DNA from: Streptomyces sp. TN58
GTDB taxonomy: Bacteria; Actinomycetota; Actinomycetes; Streptomycetales; Streptomycetaceae
Length of the DNA: 64,000 bases
Assembly (NCBI RefSeq): GCF_001941845.1
Contig: NZ_CP018870.1
Location: 2,077,001-2,141,000 of the forward strand
Reading direction: 5' to 3'
Shown here: positions 41,985-50,739 of the stretch, piece by piece
How the letters are laid out: every line of letters starts with the position of its first letter
Numbering within the stretch: position 1 is the stretch's first letter
Made by a program: the position numbers and the translations under genes
The notes under the pieces: model-generated
What the model was told of the DNA's origin: nothing
Seen by the model: the letters and a program-made list of their open reading frames with translations, nothing else
The model's database searches: none

Positions 41985-42611
41985 ATGATCACCCCACCCG
42001 TCGTGCACTCGCTGCGCGAGCAGATCCGCGAGCACATCGTGGAGGGGATCGTCAGCGGGCGCTGGAAGCCCGGTGAGCGCATCGTGGAGCGGCGCATCGC
42101 GGTGGAGCTGGAGGTCAGCCAGACCCCCGTACGGGAGGCGCTGCGCGAGCTGGAGACGCTGCGGCTGATCGAGTCGGCGCCGAACAAGGGCGTGCGCGTG
42201 CGGAACCTCTCGGCCGCCGACCTGGAGGAGATCTACCCGGTCCGGGCCGGTCTGGAGCAGATCGCCGCCGAGCTGGCGGCGCCGCGGCTGGCGGCGGACT
42301 GCTCGGCGCTGGAGCCGCACGTGGCGGCCCTGTGGGAAGCCGACCGCAGCTCGGACGGCACGGCGCAGGTGCGGCACACGGTGGGCTTCCACCGGGAGAT
42401 GGTGCGGGCCGCCGGGAACAGCGTGCTGCTGCACACCTGGGAGAGCCTGGGCATCGAGGTGTTCACGGCGCTGTCGATCCGCTGGCTGGGGACCGTGCAG
42501 AAGTCCTACGCGGAGGAGCACGAGGCGCTCGTCCAGGCCTTCCGCAGCCGGGATCCGGACATCGGCGTACTGGTGAAGCGGCACGTCCTGGGGTGCGCGC
42601 CCCGCGCCTGA
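41985..42611 (+). CDS. GntR-family regulator (FadR subfamily)
   Basis: DNA-binding repressor type: N-terminal winged helix (LREQIREHIVEGIVSGRWKP, RIAVELEVSQTPVREALRELE, about 5-70) and an all-helical C-terminal FCD ligand domain with metal-type residues (VRAGLEQIAAELAAPR, TVGFHREMVRAAGN, EEHEALVQAFRSRD). 208 residues, ATG start. It lies directly upstream of aceE in the same direction, separated by a terminator and a palindrome, so aceE or the lpd-sucB operon is a plausible target (inference). Confidence 0.92.
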   Translation: MITPPVVHSLREQIREHIVEGIVSGRWKPGERIVERRIAVELEVSQTPVREALRELETLRLIESAPNKGVRVRNLSAADLEEIYPVRAGLEQIAAELAAPRLAADCSALEPHVAALWEADRSSDGTAQVRHTVGFHREMVRAAGNSVLLHTWESLGIEVFTALSIRWLGTVQKSYAEEHEALVQAFRSRDPDIGVLVKRHVLGCAPRA

Positions 42612-42647
42612 GACCGCAGCTGAGTGACCGTTTCACCCCTATTTGAC

Positions 42648-42684
42648 CGGCACCGCGTGCCCGTTTTACTGGCACGCGGTGCCG
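42648..42684 (+). terminator. Intrinsic terminator after the GntR gene
   Basis: Perfect 14-bp arms CGGCACCGCGTGCC (42648-42661) / GGCACGCGGTGCCG (42671-42684) with a 9-base loop, followed by ACTTTT. It is one of the few hairpins here with a T-run. It could also act as an attenuator if the aceE promoter lies upstream. Confidence 0.8.
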
Positions 42685-42721
42685 ACTTTTGTCGGATCGA
42701 CGTTTCTTCGTCACTTTTATT

Positions 42722-42738
42722 TGATCGATCATCGATCA
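42722..42738. promoter_or_regulatory. Palindromic operator candidate upstream of aceE
   Basis: TGATCGAT (42722-42729) and ATCGATCA (42731-42738) around one base form a perfect 17-bp AT-rich palindrome, striking in this GC-rich DNA, 105 bp before the aceE start. The adjacent GntR regulator is the natural candidate to bind it; this is untested. Confidence 0.65.
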
Positions 42739-42842
42739 GGGTTTTACAGTCGTCGCGGACCCAACCAGGTCCTTCGACCCTGTCCTGCCCGTCAGGGATC
42801 TTCTTCACCACCTCTCCTTTGTCCGGAAGGCGGCGCACAGCG

Positions 42843-45527
42843 ATGTCCGACCCCGTAGGAAAGCTTCCGAGCGAGCTCGACCAGCTCCCGGACCGCGACA
42901 CCGAGGAGACCGCCGAATGGGCGGCCTCCCTCGACGCCGTCGCACAGGCCGCCGGTACGCGCCGCGCCGAATACCTGCTCCGCCGCACGCTCCAGCACGC
43001 CGAGGCCGCCGGCCTCGCCCTGCCGAAGCTGCTGGAGACGGACTACGTCAACACCATCCCCACCGCCGCGGAGCCCGAGTACCCGGGTGACGAGGCGATG
43101 GAAGCCAGGATCACCGCCTGGAACCGCTGGAACGCGGCCGCCATGGTGACCCGCGGCTCCAAGTACGGCGTCGGCGGCCACATCGCCACCTTCGCCTCCG
43201 CCGCGTGGCTGTACGAGACCGGCTTCCAGCACTTCTTCCGCGGGAAGGAGGCCGACGGATCGGGCGACCAGCTCTACATCCAGGGCCACGCCTCCCCCGG
43301 CATCTACGCCCGCGCCTTCCTCGACGGGCGTGTCTCCGAGCAGCAGCTCGACAACTTCCGCCAGGAGTCCGGCGGCAACGGCCTGCCGTCCTACCCGCAC
43401 CCGCGGCGCCTGCCGTGGCTGTGGGAGTTCCCCACGGTCTCCATGGGCCTCGGCCCGCTCTCCGCGATCTACCAGGCGCGCTTCAACCGCTACCTGCAGA
43501 ACCGGAACATCAAGGACACGGCCAACTCGCACGTCTGGGCCTTCCTCGGCGACGGCGAGATGGACGAGCCCGAATCGACCGCCGCCCTGGCCCTGGCCTC
43601 GCGCGAGCAGCTCGACAACCTGACCTTCGTCATCAACTGCAACCTGCAGCGCCTCGACGGTCCGGTCCGCGCCAACTTCCGCGTGGTCCAGGAGCTGGAG
43701 GCCCAGTTCCGCGGCGCCGGCTGGAACGTCGTCAAGACCCTGTGGGGCTCCGCCTGGGACGAGCTGTTCCAGCTCGACACCTCCGGCGCGCTGGTACGCC
43801 GCCTGCGCGAGGTACCCGACGCGCAGTTCCAGACGTACGCGACCCGCGACGTGGCCTACATCCGCGAGCACTTCTTCGGCGTCAACGCCGAGCTCGTGCA
43901 GCTGGCCGGCGTGCTCTCCGACGCGAAGATCGCCGAGTGCTTCCACACCTCGCGCGGCGGCCACGAGCCCCGCAAGGTCTACGCCGCGTACAAGGCCGCC
44001 CTGGAGCACAAGGGCGCGCCGACGGTCATCCTCGCGCAGACCGTCAAGGGCTACACGCTGGGTGCCGGGTTCGAGTCGAAGAACGCGAACCACCAGATGA
44101 AGAAGCTGACGATCGACGAGTTCAAGAGCATGCGCGACAAGCTCGGACTCCCGATCCCGGACAGCGCCTTCGAGGGCGGCCAGGTCCCGTACGGCCACCC
44201 CGGCGCCGACAGCCCCGAGGTGCGGTACCTGAACGAGCGCCGCGCGGCCCTCGGCGGCCCCGCCCCGGCGCGCAAGGTCCACCACGTGGCCCTGCCCGCC
44301 CCGGCCGACCGCTCCTTCGCCCCGCTCATCAAGGGCTCCGGCAAGCAGGAGATGGCCACCACCATGGCCTTCGTCCGCCTGGTCAAGGACCTGATGCGGG
44401 ACAAGGAGACCGGCAAGCGCTGGGTGCCGATCGTCCCCGACGAGGCCCGCACCTTCGGCATGGAGTCCCTCTTCCCGTCGGCCGGCATCTACTCGCCGCT
44501 GGGCCAGACGTACGAGCCGGTCGACCGCGACCAGCTGATGTACTACAAGGAGGCCAAGGACGGCCAGATCCTCAACGAGGGGATCACCGAGGCCGGCGCC
44601 ATGGCCGACTTCATCGCCGCCTGCACGTCGTACGCGACGCACGGCGAGCCGATGATCCCCTTCTACATCTTCTACTCGATGTTCGGCTGGCAGCGCACCG
44701 CCGACCAGATGTGGCAGCTCGCCGACCAGCTCGGCAAGGGCTTCATCGTCGGCGCCACCGCCGGCCGCACCACGCTGACCGGTGAGGGCCTGCAGCACGC
44801 GGACGGCCACTCGCACCTGATCGCGTCCACGAACCCGGCGTCGCTCAACTACGACCCGGCCTTCGCGTACGAGATCGCGGTGATCGTCAAGGACGGCCTG
44901 CGCCGCATGTACGGCGAGACGCCCGAGGACGTCTTCTACTACCTCACGGTCTACAACGAGCCGAAGGTGCAGCCCGCGATGCCGGAGGGCGTCGAGGAGG
45001 GCATCCTCAAGGGCCTCTACCGCTTCAACACTGCGGCGGACCTGGCGGAGGCGGCCCCCGCCGCGGACGCCCCGAAGATCCAGCTGATGGCCTCCGGTAC
45101 GGCGATCCACTGGATCCTGGAGGCGCAGAAGCTGCTCGCCGCCGACTGGAACGTGGCAGCCGACGTCTGGTCCGCCACCTCCTGGGGCGAGCTGCGCCGC
45201 GACGCGCTGGAGTGCGACGAGGCGCTGCTGCGCGGCGAGGTCCGCACCCCGTACGTCACCCGCGCGCTGGAAGGCGCGGCCGGCCCGGTGCTCGCCGTGT
45301 CCGACTGGATGCGCCAGGTCCCGGACCAGATCAGCCAGTGGGTGGAGCAGGACTACACCTCGCTGGGCACGGACGGCTTCGGCCTGTCCGACACCCGCGA
45401 GGGTGCCCGCCGCCACTTCGGCGTCGACGCCCAGTCGATCGTGGTGGCCGCGCTGGCCCAGCTCGCCCGCCGCGGCGAGGTCCCGGCCTCCGCGGTGAAG
45501 GAGGCCCGGGAGCGCTACGGGCTGTAG
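42843..45527 (+). CDS. aceE: Pyruvate dehydrogenase E1 component, homodimeric
   Basis: Thiamine-diphosphate enzyme decarboxylating pyruvate and acetylating the E2 lipoyl group. The 894-residue length and blocks such as [15 protein letters not shown], the [10 protein letters not shown] segment (GDG of the TPP motif) with [15 protein letters not shown], and the C-terminal transketolase-like region fit the large homodimeric AceE. ATG 42843 ([14 protein letters not shown]) after GGAAGGCGG is chosen; the frame is open for 73 codons upstream. The stop codon lies in a 24-bp tandem duplication. E2 and E3 are encoded just upstream. Confidence 0.97.
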   Translation: MSDPVGKLPSELDQLPDRDTEETAEWAASLDAVAQAAGTRRAEYLLRRTLQHAEAAGLALPKLLETDYVNTIPTAAEPEYPGDEAMEARITAWNRWNAAAMVTRGSKYGVGGHIATFASAAWLYETGFQHFFRGKEADGSGDQLYIQGHASPGIYARAFLDGRVSEQQLDNFRQESGGNGLPSYPHPRRLPWLWEFPTVSMGLGPLSAIYQARFNRYLQNRNIKDTANSHVWAFLGDGEMDEPESTAALALASREQLDNLTFVINCNLQRLDGPVRANFRVVQELEAQFRGAGWNVVKTLWGSAWDELFQLDTSGALVRRLREVPDAQFQTYATRDVAYIREHFFGVNAELVQLAGVLSDAKIAECFHTSRGGHEPRKVYAAYKAALEHKGAPTVILAQTVKGYTLGAGFESKNANHQMKKLTIDEFKSMRDKLGLPIPDSAFEGGQVPYGHPGADSPEVRYLNERRAALGGPAPARKVHHVALPAPADRSFAPLIKGSGKQEMATTMAFVRLVKDLMRDKETGKRWVPIVPDEARTFGMESLFPSAGIYSPLGQTYEPVDRDQLMYYKEAKDGQILNEGITEAGAMADFIAACTSYATHGEPMIPFYIFYSMFGWQRTADQMWQLADQLGKGFIVGATAGRTTLTGEGLQHADGHSHLIASTNPASLNYDPAFAYEIAVIVKDGLRRMYGETPEDVFYYLTVYNEPKVQPAMPEGVEEGILKGLYRFNTAADLAEAAPAADAPKIQLMASGTAIHWILEAQKLLAADWNVAADVWSATSWGELRRDALECDEALLRGEVRTPYVTRALEGAAGPVLAVSDWMRQVPDQISQWVEQDYTSLGTDGFGLSDTREGARRHFGVDAQSIVVAALAQLARRGEVPASAVKEARERYGL

Positions 45528-45555
45528 GCCCCGGAGCGCTACGGGCTGTAGGCCC
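45509..45555. repeat. 24-bp tandem duplication across the aceE stop codon
   Basis: GGAGCGCTACGGGCTGTAGG begins at 45509 and again at 45533. The first copy encodes the last residues (ERYGL) and the stop; the second is an untranslated duplicate. A recent slippage event is likely. Confidence 0.9.
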
Positions 45556-45574
45556 GGCAGACCGCCGAAACCGC

Positions 45575-45616
45575 CCGTGGGGCGGCCCGCCCAGGAGGGG
45601 ACGGGCCGCCCCACGG
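45575..45616 (+). terminator. aceE terminator
   Basis: Perfect 15-bp arms CCGTGGGGCGGCCCG (45575-45589) / CGGGCCGCCCCACGG (45602-45616) with a 12-base loop. Confidence 0.8.
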
Positions 45617-45718
45617 CGTTTGCGGCCGCGGATGTGCGGCCGGGTGGGGGCGATCAGCGGCCTTTGGCCGTATGAGCGGTGGCGGTGCGGGGGTGCAACC
45701 GTGATGCTTGATCCCGTG

Positions 45719-46237
45719 ATGGACGAGACGGAGTTCTGGGAGATCGTCGACCGTACGCGCGAGGCCGCCGACGGCGACGCCGAGGAGCATGCCGAGCTGC
45801 TCGTGGAGCGGCTGGTACAGCTCGATCCGGACTCCGTCCTGGACTTCGCCCGGCACTTCGAGTCCCGGTACAACCGGGCGTACACCTGGGACCTGTGGGG
45901 CGCGGCGTGGGTGCTGCTCGACGGGGCGAGCGACGACGCCTTCGACTACTTCCGCTGCTGGCTGATCGGGCAGGGGCGGGAGGTCTTCGAGGGGGCGGTG
46001 CACGACCCGGACCATCTCGCCGAGCTGCTGGGCGACTTCGACGAGGAGATCGACGGGGACGGCGAGGAGCTCGGGTACGCGGCGGACGAGGCGTACGAGC
46101 AGCTGACCGGGGCGGTGGCTCCGGATCTGGGCATTCCGCTGCAGGCGGCGGAGCCGGAGGGCGCTCCGCTGGACTTCGAGAACGAAGCCGTGCTGGCGGA
46201 GCGCTTCCCCCGGCTGTGGGAACGGTTCCGCGCCTGA
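45719..46237 (+). CDS. DUF4240 domain protein
   Basis: A 172-residue acidic, cytoplasmic protein. The N-terminal MDETEFWEIVDRTREAADGD, DPDSVLDFARHFESRYNRAYTWDLWGAAWVL-like region (about 37-65) and DAFDYFRCWLIGQGREVFEGAV are the DUF4240 (WGR-neighbour) pattern, found mostly in actinomycetes; role unknown. ATG 45719 is chosen by the family N-terminus; ATG 45704 and GTG 45716 are in frame. It converges on an SDR gene with only 13 bp between. Confidence 0.88.
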   Translation: MDETEFWEIVDRTREAADGDAEEHAELLVERLVQLDPDSVLDFARHFESRYNRAYTWDLWGAAWVLLDGASDDAFDYFRCWLIGQGREVFEGAVHDPDHLAELLGDFDEEIDGDGEELGYAADEAYEQLTGAVAPDLGIPLQAAEPEGAPLDFENEAVLAERFPRLWERFRA

Positions 46238-46250
46238 GCGGCGCGGCTGT

Positions 46251-47021
46251 TCAGTGGTGCGTGCCGCCGTCGATGCGGATCTCGGTGCCGGTGATGAAGG
46301 CGCCGTCCTCGGAGCCGAGCATGGCGACGACGCCGGCGACGGCCTCCGGAGGGGCGAAGCCCTGACCGATGGCCGGGGCGAGCTTGGCGAAGAGGGACCA
46401 GTCGGTGTCCTCGGGCAGCCCGGGCCCGTCGCCGGTGGTCATGCCGCTCTCGATGGAGCCGGGGGCGACGCTGACGAAGCGCAGGCCCTGCTTGCTGTAC
46501 TCGGCGGCCAGGGCGTGGGTCATGGACTGGATGCCGCCCTTGCTGGCCGCGTAGGCGGACATGTAGGGGTGGGCGAAGGACGCCGAGGTGGAGCTGAAGT
46601 TCACGACGACCGGCTTCTCGCCCGCGAGGAGCGCCGGAAGGGACTCGCGGATCATCAGGAAGGTGCCGGTCAGGTTGACCGCGATGACCTGGTTCCACAG
46701 GTCGAGCGTGGTCTGGTGGGTGTGCGCGGAGCGCAGGATGCCCGCCGCGTTGACGAGTACGTCGATCCCGCCGAGGGCCCGGGCCGCGGCGCCGACGCCC
46801 TCCCTGACGGCGTTCTCGTCGGATATGTCGAGGAGCGCGGTGGTGAGCCGGTCCCCGTGGCCCGCCGCGGCGGCGTGTTCGGCGGTGGCCTTGAGGCCGG
46901 CCTCGCTCACGTCGACCGCGTGGACCCGGCCGCCCTCGGCGAGAAGGCGCTGGACGGTGGCGCGGCCGATGCCGGACCCGCCGCCGGTGATGAGTACGCG
47001 TCGTCCTTCGTATCGGTTCAT
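46251..47021 (-). CDS. Short-chain dehydrogenase/reductase
   Basis: Classical SDR of 256 residues: nucleotide-binding VLITGGGSGIGRATV (about 8-22), NAAG in LVNAAGILRS, catalytic Ser in VNFSSTSASFA and Tyr-Lys in MSAYAASKGG, and a C-terminal GTEIRIDGGTHH. NAD(P)-dependent oxidoreductase; substrate unknown. ATG 47021 (MNRYEGRRVL) is preferred over an upstream in-frame start. Divergent from a TetR gene, which probably represses it. Confidence 0.93.
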   Translation of the reverse strand: MNRYEGRRVLITGGGSGIGRATVQRLLAEGGRVHAVDVSEAGLKATAEHAAAAGHGDRLTTALLDISDENAVREGVGAAARALGGIDVLVNAAGILRSAHTHQTTLDLWNQVIAVNLTGTFLMIRESLPALLAGEKPVVVNFSSTSASFAHPYMSAYAASKGGIQSMTHALAAEYSKQGLRFVSVAPGSIESGMTTGDGPGLPEDTDWSLFAKLAPAIGQGFAPPEAVAGVVAMLGSEDGAFITGTEIRIDGGTHH

Positions 47022-47052
47022 GGCGTGAGCGTACCGAAAGGGTGGCACGTTT

Positions 47053-47065
47053 TGTCAGACTGGCA
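47053..47065. promoter_or_regulatory. Candidate TetR operator
   Basis: TGTCAG-A-CTGGCA is a short near-palindrome (one mismatch) in the 86-bp region between the divergent SDR and TetR genes, where an autoregulating TetR repressor would bind. Weak on its own; the context supports it. Confidence 0.45.
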
Positions 47066-47107
47066 GAGATTGCCTGCTGCGGGGCGGGTGAACGGTAGGC
47101 TCGGCCC

Positions 47108-47761
47108 GTGAACTCCCCTCGCCCGTACGCCCCCCAGGCCGGCCCCGGAGCCCCGTCGCTGACCGAACGCCGCAAGGCGGCGACCCAGCTCGACATCGCC
47201 CGCGCCGCCTGTGAGCTGTTCGCCGAGCACGGCCCCGACGCCACCACCGCCGAGGACATCGCCCACCGTGCGGGCGTGGCGCTGCGCACCTTCTACCGCT
47301 ACTTCCGCAACAAGCAGGAGGCAGTGGCCCCGCTGCTGGCGGGCGGCGGCGACGCCTGGCGCGCGCTGCTCGCGGAGGAGGAGCCGGGAGCGCCCCTCGC
47401 CCCAGCACTGGAACGCGCCGTCACCCGGTCGCTGAGCGCCCCCCAGGCCGTCGAGGAGGGCCTGGAGGTGACCCGCGGCCTGCTGCGCGCGGCGGCGGAC
47501 GACCAGGCGTTGCGCGCGGTCTGGTACCGCGTGAACCAGGAGTCCGAGGAGGGCCTGGTGCCGGTGATCGGCAGGCTGGCGGGGCCGGGCGCGGACCCGC
47601 GGCAGGTACGGCTGCTGGCCGCCGCGGCCACGGACGCGATCCGGGTGGCGCTGGAGCTGTGGGCATCGACGGACGCCCCGGTCTCGGGACCCGGCTCCCC
47701 CGCCGAGCTGGCGGTCCTGTGCCTGCGCGACCTCACAGCGGCGATGCCCCTGCTGCGCTGA
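47108..47761 (+). CDS. TetR-family regulator
   Basis: N-terminal helix-turn-helix (LDIARAACELFAEHGPDATTAEDIAHRAGVALRTFYRYFRNKQEAV, about 28-72 in sequence) and a 140-residue ligand domain. GTG start. The divergent SDR gene is its likely target, with the SDR substrate or product as effector (inference). The gene ends inside a very strong hairpin. Confidence 0.92.
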   Translation: MNSPRPYAPQAGPGAPSLTERRKAATQLDIARAACELFAEHGPDATTAEDIAHRAGVALRTFYRYFRNKQEAVAPLLAGGGDAWRALLAEEEPGAPLAPALERAVTRSLSAPQAVEEGLEVTRGLLRAAADDQALRAVWYRVNQESEEGLVPVIGRLAGPGADPRQVRLLAAAATDAIRVALELWASTDAPVSGPGSPAELAVLCLRDLTAAMPLLR

Positions 47762-47782
47762 AGCGGCGCAGCAGGGGCATCG
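47742..47782. terminator. Strong hairpin over the TetR stop codon
   Basis: Perfect 17-bp arms (47742-47758 / 47766-47782) with a 7-base loop that contains the stop codon region. It separates the TetR gene from the convergent secreted-protein gene. Confidence 0.85.
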
Positions 47783-47852
47783 GCCCGGATCCACGGTCCT
47801 GCGTGGTCAGACGGGTGTCGGGGATATCAGGGGTGTCGGGGGTGTCGGGGTC

Positions 47853-48446
47853 TCAGCGGCCGCCACCCCAGCCTCCGCCGCCGTTGCCGCCACCGCCGTT
47901 GCCACCGCCCCAGTCGCCGCCGTTGCCGCCGCCACCACCGCCGCGGCCGCCCCAGTCGCCGTTGCCGCCGCCACCGTTGCCACCGCCCCAGTCGCCGTTG
48001 CCGTTGCCGCCCCGGCCGTTGCCCCAGTCACCCCAGTCGCCGTTGCCGCCCCGGCCGTTGCCCCAGTCGCCGTTGCCGCCGTGACCGTTGCCCCAGTCGT
48101 TCCAGTTGCCGTTGCCGCCGCGCCCGGAGTCGTTCCAGTTCGCGTCGTAGCGGTGGTTGTGGCGCCAGTCGGAGTCGTTCCGGTTGCCGTCGCGCCAGTA
48201 GCCGCGGTCGCCGCCGACGCCGGCGTTGTCCCAGCACCAGCTGGGCCGGTCGCGCCAGTCGCGGTTGCAGCAGTAGTCCCAGCGGGCGTCGGAGCGGTTC
48301 GAGGGGTACCGGTAGCAGTCGTAGCCGCCGTTCCCGCCGCCACTGCCGGTGACGGTCGCGGCCGAGGCGGCGACGGGCAGCAGACCGATGGCTATGCCTG
48401 CGGCTCCGGTCATGGCTGCCGCGAGGATCTTACGGCGCATTCTCAT
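47853..48446 (-). CDS. Secreted Gly/Asn/Trp-rich repetitive protein
   Basis: A 197-residue protein with a Sec signal peptide (basic MRMRRK, hydrophobic core, AASAA cleavage region about 30). The mature part starts with a cysteine- and tryptophan-containing segment (YDCYRYPSNRSD, DYCCNRDWRDRPSWCW) and continues as degenerate repeats such as GNGDWGNGRGG and GGGNGDWGG to the C-terminus. Low-complexity glycine-asparagine-tryptophan composition suggests a structural or adhesive surface protein; no family is recognised. Single gene after the glnA terminator. Confidence 0.8.
   Translation of the reverse strand: MRMRRKILAAAMTGAAGIAIGLLPVAASAATVTGSGGGNGGYDCYRYPSNRSDARWDYCCNRDWRDRPSWCWDNAGVGGDRGYWRDGNRNDSDWRHNHRYDANWNDSGRGGNGNWNDWGNGHGGNGDWGNGRGGNGDWGDWGNGRGGNGNGDWGGGNGGGGNGDWGGRGGGGGGNGGDWGGGNGGGGNGGGGWGGGR
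47870..48135. repeat. Minisatellite encoding the glycine-rich repeats
   Basis: Degenerate units built on CCGTTGCCGCC and CCCCAGTCGCC recur throughout, giving a DNA repeat within the secreted-protein gene that could change length by slippage. Confidence 0.75.
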
Positions 48447-48527
48447 GCACCTCCGAACATGTGTCGCTTATGAGGCCTTTAGGTCATTTCCACCCTCACT
48501 CCGCCCGAGCGGCCTGTCAAAGCGGAA

Positions 48528-48567
48528 AGGCCCCCCGCCTCGCTCCGTGGAGCGTGGCGGGGGGCCT
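48528..48567 (-). terminator. glnA terminator
   Basis: AGGCCCCCCGCC pairs with GGCGGGGGGCCT, with an inner CGCTCC/GGAGCG stem and GT loop, 15 bases after the glnA stop. Confidence 0.85.
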
Positions 48568-48581
48568 CCCATCAGGCATTT

Positions 48582-49991
48582 CTAGAGGTCGAAGTACAGC
48601 TCGAACTCGTGCGGGTGCGGGCGCTGCGCGATCGGGGCGATCTCGTGCGTGCGCTTGTAGTCGATCCAGGTCTCGATCAGGTCGGGGGTGAAGACACCGC
48701 CGGCCAGGAGGTACTCGTGGTCCTCCTCCAGGGCCTTGAGGACGTCCTCCAGGCTGGTCGGGACCTGCGGGACGTTCGCGTGCTCGTCCGGGGAGAGCTC
48801 GTAGAGGTCCTTGTCGATCGGCTCCATCGGCTCGATCTTGTTCTTGATGCCGTCGAGGCCCGCGAGGAGCAGGGCCGAGAAGGCCAGGTACGGGTTCGAG
48901 GACGGGTCCGGCGCACGGAACTCGACGCGCTTGGCCTTCGGGTTCGAGCCCGTGATCGGGATGCGCATGGCGGCGGAGCGGTTGCGCTGCGAGTACACCA
49001 TGTTGACCGGCGCCTCGAAGCCCGGCACCAGGCGGTGGTACGAGTTCACCGTCGGGTTGGTGAAGGCGAGCAGCGACGGGGCGTGCTTGAGGATGCCACC
49101 GATGTAGTAGCGGGCGGTGTCCGACAGGCCCGCGTAGCCGGCCTCGTCGTAGAAGAGGGGCTCGCCGCCGGCCCACAGCGACTGGTGGACGTGCATGCCC
49201 GAGCCGTTGTCGCCGAAGATCGGCTTCGGCATGAAGGTCGCGGTCTTGCCGTTCTTCCAGGCGACGTTCTTCACGATGTACTTGAAGAGCATCAGGTCGT
49301 CGGCCGCGGCCAGCAGCGTGTTGAACTTGTAGTTGATCTCGGCCTGGCCGCCGGTGCCGACCTCGTGGTGCTGGCGCTCGACCTGGAGGCCCTGGGCGTC
49401 GAGCTCCAGGGAGATCTCGGCGCGCAGGTCCGCGAAGTGGTCGACCGGGGCGACCGGGAAGTAGCCGCCCTTGTAGCGGACCTTGTAGCCGCGGTTGTTC
49501 TCCTCGGAACCGGTGTTCCAGGCGCCGGCCTCGGAGTCGATGTGGTAGAAGCCCTCGTTCGCGGTGGTCGCGAAGCGCACGCTGTCGAAGATGTAGAACT
49601 CGGCCTCGGGACCGAAGAACGCGGTGTCGGCGATGCCGGTGGAGGCGAGGTACGCCTCGGCCTTCTTCGCGATGTTGCGCGGGTCGCGGCTGTAGGCCTC
49701 ACCCGTGATCGGGTCGTGGATGAAGAAGTTGATGTTCAGCGTCTTGTCGCGGCGGAAGGGGTCCAGGCGCGCGGTGGTGATGTCGGCGCGCAGCGCCATG
49801 TCGGACTCGTGGATCGCCTGGAAGCCGCGGATCGAGGATCCGTCGAAGGCGAGCTCCTCCGCCGGGTCGAATGCCCGCGCCGGGATCGTGAAGTGCTGCA
49901 TCACACCAGGCAGGTCGCAGAAGCGGACGTCGACGAACTTGACGTCGTTCTCCTCGATGTACTGCTTGACTTCGTCGGCGTTCTGGAACAT
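48582..49991 (-). CDS. glnA: Glutamine synthetase type I
   Basis: ATP-dependent synthesis of glutamine from glutamate and ammonia, the main ammonium-assimilation enzyme. The 469-residue dodecameric GSI has FDGSSIRGF (beta-grasp substrate site), [21 protein letters not shown], and the adenylylation site with Tyr397 in KDLYELS, so it is a GSI-beta controlled by GlnE. ATG at 49991 ([12 protein letters not shown]) with AGGAGGAG upstream. A GlnR operator lies 100-138 bp upstream. Confidence 0.98.
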   Translation of the reverse strand: MFQNADEVKQYIEENDVKFVDVRFCDLPGVMQHFTIPARAFDPAEELAFDGSSIRGFQAIHESDMALRADITTARLDPFRRDKTLNINFFIHDPITGEAYSRDPRNIAKKAEAYLASTGIADTAFFGPEAEFYIFDSVRFATTANEGFYHIDSEAGAWNTGSEENNRGYKVRYKGGYFPVAPVDHFADLRAEISLELDAQGLQVERQHHEVGTGGQAEINYKFNTLLAAADDLMLFKYIVKNVAWKNGKTATFMPKPIFGDNGSGMHVHQSLWAGGEPLFYDEAGYAGLSDTARYYIGGILKHAPSLLAFTNPTVNSYHRLVPGFEAPVNMVYSQRNRSAAMRIPITGSNPKAKRVEFRAPDPSSNPYLAFSALLLAGLDGIKNKIEPMEPIDKDLYELSPDEHANVPQVPTSLEDVLKALEEDHEYLLAGGVFTPDLIETWIDYKRTHEIAPIAQRPHPHEFELYFDL

Positions 49992-50090
49992 CCAACTCCT
50001 CCTACTCCCGGCCCCGGGGGAGGGACGGGCTTTATAGCTCGTGGTGCGTCAGTGCGGTGCCGCACGCTGACCCGACCATAAGCAGACGGG

Positions 50091-50129
50091 ATTTCCCAAG
50101 CATGACCCATTTGTTTCGCACAAGTTAAC
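50091..50129 (-). promoter_or_regulatory. GlnR operator of glnA
   Basis: Read on the glnA strand: TTAAC-N6-GAAAC-N6-GTCAT-N6-GAAAT. This matches the published Streptomyces GlnR consensus gTnAc-n6-GaAAc in two adjacent copies with exact 6-base spacers. GlnR activates glnA under nitrogen limitation. Half-sites in plus coordinates: 50124-50128, 50113-50117, 50102-50106, 50091-50095. Confidence 0.88.
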
Positions 50130-50176
50130 CAGGGTCCGGCCGGAGGGCCGTGAGGCGCCACCGGTACCGTGGTCGG

Positions 50177-50644
50177 GTGGACAACAGACAGGCAATCGGA
50201 TCCTGGCTCTCCGGCCCCAAGGCGGCCGCCGAGGAGATGGGGGTCGAGTTCGGCTATCCGGGCCAGCGGCTCGGCCTGCCGCAGGAGGGGCCCGGCTCGG
50301 TGGCGCGCTTCGGGCGCCGGATCGCAGCCGTGGCCCTCGACTGGATCGGCTGCCAGCTCATCGCGTACGGGCTGATCACCGGCGGGAACCTGGGCGCGGC
50401 GGGCAACTGGACCCTCGGGCTCTTCCTGGCCCTGACGATCCTCACGGTCGGCACCGTGGGCTTCACCCCCGGAAAGCGGGCCCTGGGCCTGCGGGTGGTC
50501 GCGGAGGACGGCGGCCGGCTCGGCATCGTCCGGGTGGTCGTGCGCACGCTGCTGCTGGCCCTGTTCATCCCGGCGCTGATCTGGGACCGCGACGGCCGCG
50601 GCCTGCACGACCGCCTCGCGCGCGCCGTCCAGGTCCGTATCTGA
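50177..50644 (+). CDS. RDD-family membrane protein
   Basis: A 155-residue protein with three to four membrane segments and the RDD pattern: R-D-D-like start of the domain (GRRIAAVALDWIGCQL), FTPGKRALGLRVV, and the C-terminal DRDGRGLHDRLARAVQVR. Role of the family is unclear (transport or osmotic homeostasis proposed). GTG 50177 chosen; the frame is open a few codons upstream. Divergent from glnA, so it shares the GlnR region. Confidence 0.9.
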   Translation: MDNRQAIGSWLSGPKAAAEEMGVEFGYPGQRLGLPQEGPGSVARFGRRIAAVALDWIGCQLIAYGLITGGNLGAAGNWTLGLFLALTILTVGTVGFTPGKRALGLRVVAEDGGRLGIVRVVVRTLLLALFIPALIWDRDGRGLHDRLARAVQVRI

Positions 50645-50658
50645 CCCGTTTACGAGCA

Positions 50659-50706
50659 GACACAGGGGTGCCCCCGAGCCGGCCGGCTCGGGGGCACCCC
50701 TGTGTC
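50659..50706. terminator. Perfect 24-bp-arm bidirectional terminator
   Basis: Uninterrupted 48-bp palindrome with arms 50659-50682 and 50683-50706, ending the convergent RDD and DUF4191 genes. One of the longest perfect palindromes in the window. Confidence 0.9.
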
Positions 50707-50739
50707 GTATACGGAAATCAGCTGAGCGCGTCGCCGCCG

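Noticed and set aside
47870..48135. CRISPR-like array in the repetitive tract
   Set aside because: Repeats are short, degenerate and in frame within a protein with a signal peptide.
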